Source: Alloprevotella sp. (GTDB lineage: Bacteria > Bacteroidota > Bacteroidia > Bacteroidales > Bacteroidaceae). From it: a stretch of DNA of 64,000 bases. The notes beneath the pieces are model-generated. The model was not told where the DNA came from and ran no database searches. It saw only the letters and a program-made list of their open reading frames with translations. Both the position numbers and the translations under genes were made by a program. Shown piece by piece: positions 10,201 to 17,800 of this stretch (position 1 is the stretch's first letter; the number at the start of each line of letters is the position of its first letter). The stretch lies in NCBI GenBank assembly GCA_017471505.1, contig JAFUTC010000005.1, forward strand, positions 54,043 to 118,042, written 5' to 3'.

Positions 10201-13200
10201 GGATGAGAAGATGGACGAGTTGCGCAATGCCAAGACCGATGAGGAGAAAGACCGCATCAAGGCGGAGATGGCACAACTGGACAACGACTACCGCAAGGCG
10301 AATCAGGTATGGCAGGCAAAGGCATTGTCGGTGTGGATTAAGAGCTTTGTGCTTGAGTCCAGACGCGGTCGTGTGCAACTGCGCAAGGATGCAAGGACGC
10401 CAGAGGATATGGAAGACTTCCTGGCGCATGCCATGGACCTTCGTAGAACCTCGGAGACCATGAGGGTCTATCCGGGCATACAGCGCATGCGTAAGGCGGC
10501 TGGCAGTGCAGGAGGCAAGGAGATAACCTTCGTGAGCAACAACAACCTTGGTGAGGTAGTGTCGGGTCTTGGCGTAGCGAACCCCGGTGCGCAATATGCC
10601 AACTGGTATCAGACTGCCGCGAACGCCACGACGGACAAGGAGCGGGCTACCGCCAGAAGAATGGCAATGAAATCGTTTGAAAACGCGATGAAGTATATTG
10701 CCGCACAGAACCTGCGTGGTGGTGTGCGTATGTGGTCGTGGAGCGACAACCTTGAGCGGCTGTCGCCCGACGTAGCGGTCAACCTGATGCAGGTGGAACT
10801 GCTCGGCGGTGGCATGCAGACCTACAGCAAGCAGCTCGAGGGCATTGAGCTGGTTGGCTCGATGGGTGCCTATGTGAATGGGTCGCTGATGGCCAAGGAC
10901 AACGGCTACAGGGTAGTAGGCAAAGACCAAGTGGAAGAACGCGATGGTCGGCTTGTGCTGAAGACGGCTATCACGGAAGACATAGAAGAGCATCTGCCAC
11001 GGAAGCGTGGTGGCGGTGTCAGGAAGGTGACGCGCGTATTGGCGGACGAAGGGTCGCCCATCTATGAAGAAGATGGCAAGATGTATGTGGGCATCTTTGA
11101 CGATGTCATCGGCATAGACCCCCATGGACGCGAAGAAGACGGCAAGAAGAAGATTGGTCTGTTCGGACTGAATAAGCTGTACGACCGAGTGGGCAACATC
11201 ATTGTGGGTCTGAACGACCTGCATATACGCACGATGCTGAACGACTCGCGTATCTTCTTCGTTATTCCCTGGCATGCGAGCGGTGCGGTGAACCACATCC
11301 TCAAAGAGACCATGCGCTTCCTGGGGCAGGGTGATGTCAAGAGTACCGACTACACCAAGATGCAGGAAGAGCACAGGTATGGCAATCAAGACCCCATTGA
11401 GGAGAAAGTGCGTGCGTTCTATGAGCGTTGGTATAGCCGCCAAGGCAAGAAGTATGCTTGCGGATTGGAGGGTGGCGTTGACAGCAGTCAGCCGACCTTG
11501 AGCGCAAGTCAGCAGCACTACCGCGACCTGCGTAGGCTGATATTCGACGATGCGTTCTCGAAGCCTTTTGACAAGTTCGCCAAGGACTACCCGGAGGCTA
11601 TTGCATGGGTCGCTGAAAGCCATCCCGAACTGACCGGTGAGGAGATACGTAGCTACCTGCTCGACGAAATCAGGAATGATGAGTTCCTTGGGCAGACATA
11701 CAGGGAGGTGCAAGATGCCGGTGTCAAGATGACCGGCAATGACAACAAGTACATCTATCCGTACGAATACTGGGACACCGCAAGTACCTTTGAGACGGCT
11801 GGCGTGAACAACGGCCGCTACATCGAATACTGCCGCAGGATGGGTGTGAGACCCAAGTTCAGCGGTGTGTGGGGTGGCGAAGAGGGCCATCGGTCCACTG
11901 GCGACTTTACGGACTGCGAAGGCTACTGGAAGTTGCTCATTGACCGCAGGATGTATGACAGGGATGGTCGCTACCAGCGGATGACCCCGATAGATAGCGG
12001 TGGTTTCCGTGAGGAGATGATTGACCCTGCGAAGACTCGCGACCGCTTCCACCCCACCGAGGTGGCAGACGATCCAGGTATTGACGAGATTGTGGATGCC
12101 ACCATGGAGCAGGAGAGCAAGCGACTGGTTGGCGGTGATGTCCAATACGAATACGGCAAGGATGTGGAGCAGTCTGTCCAAGGCGAGGCCGCCATGCCGG
12201 AGGAACAGCAGGTGAAGTTCTCGCTGGTGGAGGATGAGGCGGAGATTGACCGCCTTGACAAGGAAGAGCACGAAAAGGCCTTCCGCACGGTGATACTCAA
12301 GGACGACGGAGGTTTTGCCAGTCCCATGGGCACGAGGCTAAAGAACAAGGGTAAGGCGGCCAGAGCCACCGCACCTTTTGAGCTCGGCAAATGGGAGAAG
12401 AGCGATGAGAACCTCGACCTTGTGGACGAGAACGGCAAGATTGATATTGTCAAGGAAACAGGCGGCTCGCTGAAGGTTGACTATAATCCGTATATACACT
12501 TGCGCCCTGATGCAGTGAATATGCAGTTTGACGAGGCGTGGAATCGTCCGAACCTTGTATATATCGAGACGGCTTACCCGACGAGCGAACTCACGAGTGG
12601 CTATCATGCAGAGAAGGCCAAGAAGAGCGTGGGTCGTACGCCGTGGACTGGTGGTGACCTCATTCTGTCGCGGTGGGACAAGCCACTGCGCATCGTTCCC
12701 TGGGAAGAGGTTGCCGACCAATGGGCGCAGAGTGATGCCGTGCAGAAGAAGATAAAGCGATATGGCGGCATACCGTTCAAGAAGGTGTCGCCGCAGATGA
12801 GAGACCCTCTCGTGGAGCGTGGCGTCAAGATTCTTCCTCCGACGGCGAAGGACGGCAAGGCATGCCGTCAGGCTTATGAGGAATGGATGGCAAGCAGCGA
12901 CCAAACGAGGTTCAGCCTTACTGATGAGATGCGTGAGATTGAGACAAAGGCCAAGGAAGGCAAGTATCTTGGCAAGGCACCGAACGGCGAGAAGAGTGAC
13001 CTTGAGACGAGGAAGCAATGGCTGGAGGTGCGCACGAAGAACTTCAAGGACTTCTTCGGCGACTGGGAGGCGAGTGCTCTATACAAGATGGCACAGGAAG
13101 CGATTTCAACGAAGCAGCATGCTGGAACATATCGTTTTACGCCTGAAGAGAAGCTTAAAAAGAAGTTGGAAAATCTAACAGGTCATCCCATCAATGGCGT

Positions 13201-14839
13201 GATAATTGAATCAAGTCGCATTATACACGTAGACAAACATCATGGTGAGGGTGAGGACCAACGTGGACAAATAGACATCACGGCTGAAGATATAGCCTTG
13301 CTGCCATATTATCTCAATAATTATGATGCAATAATCCCAAATCCACAATATGACACCAACGAGGGACGAGCATACACTGTTTACAAGAGAATAAACGGTG
13401 TGGTAGTGGTAGGAACGATTGAGATAGGGAAAACGGGTATGGCCGTAGCCACAGAATTTAAGAAAAAGGTGGCAGATGTTCAGATGTACAATGCCCCCGA
13501 ACTTAACGCCCTGGACGCCTCTGCCATTGCAAAGGTAAAAAAAGAAATTCTGAAACTCAAAGAGAATTTTGAAAATTCTTCCAAGGTTGTGGATGAGAAC
13601 GGCGAGCCGCTGGTGGTGTATAATGCTAACGCAGTTGACGCGGACACTATTGGCGAAGAGGTTCAGGTTCCCATCAACCGCTTTGACAGAGACATTGCCC
13701 ACGATGGTTTTTGGTTTACTGCCGACAAGGAGTTTGCCCGTCGTTGGGTTGAGGAGTGGATGGAGTATGACAACGACCGCGTAAGGGCGTGCTACCTGAA
13801 TATGCGCAACCCGCTGGTGATTGATGCCAAGGGTGCAGATTGGAAAGATGTTGATGGTCGTAGCACTGACGATTGGGCCCGCTATGCTGAAGAGAATGGC
13901 TACGATGGTCTAATTGTGCGTAATGTGCTTGAGGGTACAGACTCTGAATATACTACAAAGTTGACTGACAGTTATGCCGTATTCCGTCCGGAGCAGATCA
14001 AGAGTGCGACGGATAACAACGGCGGGTTTGACGCGACGAACCCTGACATCCGCTTCAGCCTTGAGGATGAGGTAGCCGAGCATAAGAAAGGCGAGAAACC
14101 CTTTGAGCCTACGAAGAACGAGAAGAAGGTCTTGAAGGTTATGGAAGACCATCTCAACGCTATGGGCATCGAGGCGACGTTTGACCACAAGGTAGGTCAG
14201 CGTGTGCTGGATGCGGCGAACGGCAGGGGCGTGCACCTTATGGGTACTCGCGTGGAGAGGCGTAAAGCGCAGATTGCTGCGGAGCTTCAGGGGCGCGAGC
14301 TTACGGCGGAGCAGCAGGCGGTTGTGGACGTGTTCACGGGCAGTAAGGATAACCAGCCGCTGACCATAACGGACAAGGACGGCAAAGAACGCCGTATCGT
14401 CATGCGCCAGGGCAATGAACATGGCGCAGGCACTAAGCATAGTATCTTCGGACATTATGGGACATCTTCCAATCAATATAAAGCGGAAGAGATATTGTTT
14501 ATTCCCGATATTATCAAAAACGGTGAACGCAAGCAAAAAGGTGGAAAGGTCGCTTATGAAATTGTGCGTGACGGAGTAACTTACACGGTAACGACAGAAC
14601 AATCAAAATCAGGCCTTGAACGGTTTACCAACTTTTATACGAACAGAAAACCGACTACTGTACTAAATGACACGTCAAACACTGACGAACAGCACGCGTC
14701 CCAGCAATCGGTTTCGTCTGCAAAGTTACAGAAAGTTCCGGAAAAGGATGCTGCGGAGACGGAGAAAATCTTCAATGCCGCAAAAAAAACGCTTCGGCAC
14801 GACGCAAGACCTGCGCGAGGCCGGCTATATCCTGCCTGA
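7262..14839 (+). CDS. Giant phage polyvalent protein, first large segment
   Basis: 2,525 codons open from a nominal TTG at 7262; really an internal segment. Order by position: LPD-type module (RFYGVANIDGVDYRV, 7268-7420); tail of a BECR-like nuclease (to FYTNKK, 7640); charged coiled coil (7930-8530); zincin with HEMTH at 8912-8926; unnamed module with CPVC (9977-9988), GGVRMWSWSD (10718) and IPWHASG (11264-11284); module with SELTSGYHAEKAKKSVG (12290-12850); an ART-like unit split by a BECR-like nuclease (13000-14040), whose usual HGT is NAN; and a second BECR nuclease (14220-14650). RFSL-like linkers separate modules. The frame ends because of an extra base in an A8 tract. Confidence 0.75.
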   Translation: MMHRFYGVANIDGVDYRVMTLMKEENKAKRGNGIHSYEVQKIEVLDEETPNTSNGVGTLNSELEGYPLAKVIKDAETAIASDGKIRKQKVSPVFYSNAERDGVRYTILTEKKGDKETFWDFYTNKKTSQPARKTHSEEARDIDKSDVSGAMLQKVSGKDKESEKKNDDATVTDAFKDRFGGREDDPDEASKVVNEDGQPQYDKVSPERTHKFIFEELGFDEEEASGIVAENVKEKQKALDALMKRQPKPIADVMKFKQQKDAWQAKVEQAQKELDYWKQVDDVQKQREAGRMQEEEETAPVENATEENGFVPSERNNELRKTADEHAERLEALKEQSEELRDEIAQLTEQRKKARGNRRKEIEAKLEDLKSQLRELNKQIDEADELAYDANNAWNDVNSEELMEHFRGMDTEELERMAEKKKASARNDEELYGDDEYNAIIDVLSERDTTDKKEYANEYEKDNAEGTVDTEGGLKQNELSEELLSEGWRNILHLLGRRVGRRIEVVSGEELKRLTGQGNANGAYDPNTNTIYLNADRVHDEEGLQRFVAGHEMTHAIKTDNDPRVWDAFVETVKEAMGEDFANEFASLRDRYDRAYEQANKERAQRGLPPYRTLTDAEVEEEVCANWAGRHMLTDQEAVRRIVDKAEAAGADPVSLTQKILKWINETLATLRNMLKGGSDVTAQVRAMEQAKALWQQMYDVSVAKRNAMKEVGTSIDGVGKDARLSLSSIVEGAGFETKVVDKDGTERVLTDEEGNVAFRLGEKEFSAKHPIAVRDIKGNKDCALNYLVEDALHFKTVSQHQAEKIYQQYATVLNAFLKMGAKDVGGATAMTDAWQYVADTVYRTVAPNSDDQYIKSLDITRVCKKNEAVIKAISELQVRQGYGVTPGQILDLYYNTIDKGYQVPCPVCYVFSRYVRNGRYATAAVNGFKVYGDHLPSGKDPWTVEQWQAEEERLRSQNKDFEKELKAADELCVSFGTRMDEKMDELRNAKTDEEKDRIKAEMAQLDNDYRKANQVWQAKALSVWIKSFVLESRRGRVQLRKDARTPEDMEDFLAHAMDLRRTSETMRVYPGIQRMRKAAGSAGGKEITFVSNNNLGEVVSGLGVANPGAQYANWYQTAANATTDKERATARRMAMKSFENAMKYIAAQNLRGGVRMWSWSDNLERLSPDVAVNLMQVELLGGGMQTYSKQLEGIELVGSMGAYVNGSLMAKDNGYRVVGKDQVEERDGRLVLKTAITEDIEEHLPRKRGGGVRKVTRVLADEGSPIYEEDGKMYVGIFDDVIGIDPHGREEDGKKKIGLFGLNKLYDRVGNIIVGLNDLHIRTMLNDSRIFFVIPWHASGAVNHILKETMRFLGQGDVKSTDYTKMQEEHRYGNQDPIEEKVRAFYERWYSRQGKKYACGLEGGVDSSQPTLSASQQHYRDLRRLIFDDAFSKPFDKFAKDYPEAIAWVAESHPELTGEEIRSYLLDEIRNDEFLGQTYREVQDAGVKMTGNDNKYIYPYEYWDTASTFETAGVNNGRYIEYCRRMGVRPKFSGVWGGEEGHRSTGDFTDCEGYWKLLIDRRMYDRDGRYQRMTPIDSGGFREEMIDPAKTRDRFHPTEVADDPGIDEIVDATMEQESKRLVGGDVQYEYGKDVEQSVQGEAAMPEEQQVKFSLVEDEAEIDRLDKEEHEKAFRTVILKDDGGFASPMGTRLKNKGKAARATAPFELGKWEKSDENLDLVDENGKIDIVKETGGSLKVDYNPYIHLRPDAVNMQFDEAWNRPNLVYIETAYPTSELTSGYHAEKAKKSVGRTPWTGGDLILSRWDKPLRIVPWEEVADQWAQSDAVQKKIKRYGGIPFKKVSPQMRDPLVERGVKILPPTAKDGKACRQAYEEWMASSDQTRFSLTDEMREIETKAKEGKYLGKAPNGEKSDLETRKQWLEVRTKNFKDFFGDWEASALYKMAQEAISTKQHAGTYRFTPEEKLKKKLENLTGHPINGVIIESSRIIHVDKHHGEGEDQRGQIDITAEDIALLPYYLNNYDAIIPNPQYDTNEGRAYTVYKRINGVVVVGTIEIGKTGMAVATEFKKKVADVQMYNAPELNALDASAIAKVKKEILKLKENFENSSKVVDENGEPLVVYNANAVDADTIGEEVQVPINRFDRDIAHDGFWFTADKEFARRWVEEWMEYDNDRVRACYLNMRNPLVIDAKGADWKDVDGRSTDDWARYAEENGYDGLIVRNVLEGTDSEYTTKLTDSYAVFRPEQIKSATDNNGGFDATNPDIRFSLEDEVAEHKKGEKPFEPTKNEKKVLKVMEDHLNAMGIEATFDHKVGQRVLDAANGRGVHLMGTRVERRKAQIAAELQGRELTAEQQAVVDVFTGSKDNQPLTITDKDGKERRIVMRQGNEHGAGTKHSIFGHYGTSSNQYKAEEILFIPDIIKNGERKQKGGKVAYEIVRDGVTYTVTTEQSKSGLERFTNFYTNRKPTTVLNDTSNTDEQHASQQSVSSAKLQKVPEKDAAETEKIFNAAKKTLRHDARPARGRLYPA

Positions 14840-17800
14840 CGGCACGATGCTTGACTTCAGCGGCAGACATCAGATGGACGAAGGTGCCGACACAAGCGGT
14901 CTGAGAGGGCAGCGTGCCGTTGACCACAGGGATGTGAAACAGTTGAACTACGAGGCAGACGGCAACACTCCGAGCGGCATTGATACTTCGATGCCGGACT
15001 TCATCGAGAGAGGTGCCATCAGGATAGACGTGAATGCCGGGACTATCAACCTTGCCGTGGCTCCGACTGCGGCACAGCAGGCTGTTCTGCGCAGGCTTGT
15101 TGCAAGGAACGACGGTGCGGTGTCGGTTGATTTCGGTAACGGATGGGACAGCGAGCATTATGCGGAGTACGATGAAGCGAGTCCCCGCAGGGTGCTCAGT
15201 GACATAGACAGATACTTTGTTGAGGGCATCAAGCCTCAGGGCGACATACAGTTCTTCCGCACTGCTGACGGTGAGGCGTACGGCTTCACGCTGGGTGGGA
15301 AGATATACATCGACCCACGCATTGCGACTCGCGAGACGCCGCTGCACGAGTATGACCACCTGTGGAGCGAGGCGTTGGAGAAGGCTAACCCCGAAGCGTG
15401 GGAGCATCTGAAAGGTAAGTTGCGCGAAAAGCAGACCGTGGTGGACTATGTGAAGAAGCTGTACCCGGAAATCGAGGACGAGAACGAGCTGATGCACGAG
15501 GTGTTCAGCCACTTCAGCGGTCGCCGTGGCGCAGAGCAGCTGAAGGAGCTTGAGGAGCGCGAGGTGGCGAAGGCTAAAGGTCCTATCAACAAGGCTCGCA
15601 TCATGGATATATTCCGCACGCTGCGCGACATGCTGAGGGAGTACTGGACGATGGCTCGCAATCTGTTCGCCGGCTACAACGATAAGCTGAAGGACATGAG
15701 CGCGGAGGACTTCGCCGACATGGCGATGGCGGACATGCTTGGTGGGTTTGACCCCAGGACAGAGATAAGGAAACGCGAGGCTAATCCCCACAAGGATGCC
15801 CAGCTGCGTCTTGTTGTCGGCAGGAATGCGATGGAGGACGACTACCACGTCGGCATCCGTTCCATAGATGACATAAAGACTTATGAAGAGGCGGTGCGTG
15901 AAGGTGAGGGTCTTGACTCCTATCCCGACTTTACCCGTGAGGATGCAGAGAGAGCACTGCAAGAGGGTGAGATTACTGTATATAGCAGCAAGCCTATCGA
16001 GCAGGGCGGCTTTGTCAGCACGAGCCGCATGGAGGCTAAGGAATATGCAGGCGGAGGCAGGGTTTACGAGAAGCGTGTAAGCCTTGACGATGTTGCCTGG
16101 ATTTATGCCGGTGAGGGTCAGTATGCTAAGGTGGACGAGGCATATAGTGAAGAGAAGATAAGGGAGATAGTAGGAGACAAGGTGACCGACAAAAACGTGT
16201 CGAGAGTAAGAGGTATCATCCCACTGTATAATTTTTTGGGCAACCCGAAGAACCACGAGGTTTATGCACCCTACCGCAGTGTGCACAGGACTCCGACACT
16301 GAACGACTACTACATACATACGGACGCAAAGTTTAAGGCTGTCCCGACAGGCGACCGTGGCGTGGCTGACGCATGGCAAGACATGAAGGCAAGCGGCAAG
16401 TATGAGCACCACAAGAGTCCGCTCTCAGACAGCGAGTATCTCATTGACCGCGAGAGTGGCGACATCTATCGCATGAGCGACCATTGGGGACGTGTGGCTT
16501 CGTGCCAGTGGGATATCGACAATCCTGCTGAAGGAATGCAGATTGGCAAGGCGAACATCAAAGACTTCAAGGGCAACAACCGCCGAGGGAATGGCTATGA
16601 GGTGGACGTCTCGAACTTCGGGGCGAGATACTTTAATGCGCTTGACAAGACCGTGAAAAACCTTGAGACACTGCTCGGCGGCGGCATAGAGATTGACGAT
16701 GCGGTGCGTGGTAGGCTTGAGCGAGCTCTTGACTTCTACCGCACAGCCAAGGAGAACCACACTGTGTTAGAACGGGATAGGCTTTTCTACTCGCTTGCGC
16801 CGGACGAGCCGACACAGGGTTATGGCGTTGATGCACGCGAGATAGCTCTTGATGACCGTGTGGCTCAACGTGACTATTTGCTGAGCGACAATTACGTTTC
16901 CTCTCTGACGGGCGATGAGTTTGTCAAGGGTGATACTCCTTTGACGGAAAGGGTTGCCGAGTACTATGCTGAAAAGTATGAGGGTAAGGTGGAGCGTGAG
17001 GGTGTCGGAACGGTGTTGCTTGACGAGCGCAGCGTGAAAGATAGTATTGCTCATGGCATTGGCAGAAACAAGGCCATTGCTTTTGCAGCTGTTCCCGACA
17101 TCATCAAGGAAGGTGCCATCATTGACCGTCAGGAGAATTGGAAGGGACGTGGATATGGTTCAGTAACTTTCGCCGCTCCTGTTGCGATTGGAGGTGAAGG
17201 TTATGTGGGAGTGGTTATTGCAAAAGAATTGGTTGACCCGAAGAACGGCACACACCGCTTCTACCTGCATGAGGTAGCCTTACAAAAAAGCCTCCTAAGC
17301 GAGGAGTTCAAGACCGGAATGTTTACCGGCTCCAAGCAAGGAGACGTTGCTAAGGTACTAAAAGAAATTTTAAGTGCCAAGGAAAACGGCGAAAATGTAA
17401 CAGAAGACACCGCAAAGTACCGCATCCGCGAGGACGAGCCACCGACAAAGACCGGCATCGGCTATAAGGTGTTTGTGCTGAAAGGCGGCAAACTTTATCC
17501 TCCTATGGTAGCAAACCCGAACGGCGAGGCTACTCCAGTGGGTATATGGCTTGATGCAGATGCAGCCCCAGTTGCAGGTGTTACAAAGACAGGTCGCCAG
17601 CAGGTTAAGGCAGGTGGCAAGGGAACACAGGGAGGTAGCGGCAAGTTAGCATACCGTCCCGGTTGGCACTTGGGCGAGATACCATACGCGCTCCAGTTCA
17701 ACCGCATGAACCCCGAAACAGGACAGCGCGAGTTGTTCCCTGCCAACTTTGTGTGGGCAGAGGTGGAGTATGCGAACGATGTGGACTACCAAGAGGAAGC

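Noticed and set aside
9440-12271. 943-codon open frame on the minus strand inside the giant gene, and a similar 546-codon frame at 14772-16412
   Set aside because: They lie antisense to clearly conserved phage domains, and their translations show no fold. GC-rich third positions keep the opposite frame open.
14667-14774. ATG at 14667 as the true start of the second large frame
   Set aside because: The codons from 14667 to 14774 are out-of-frame with the conserved end of the first half; the junction is at the A8 run.
14782-14789. Canonical -1 programmed frameshift
   Set aside because: The needed shift is +1 relative to the upstream frame, and no X XXY YYZ heptamer or downstream pseudoknot was evident. 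Only slippage on the run remains possible.
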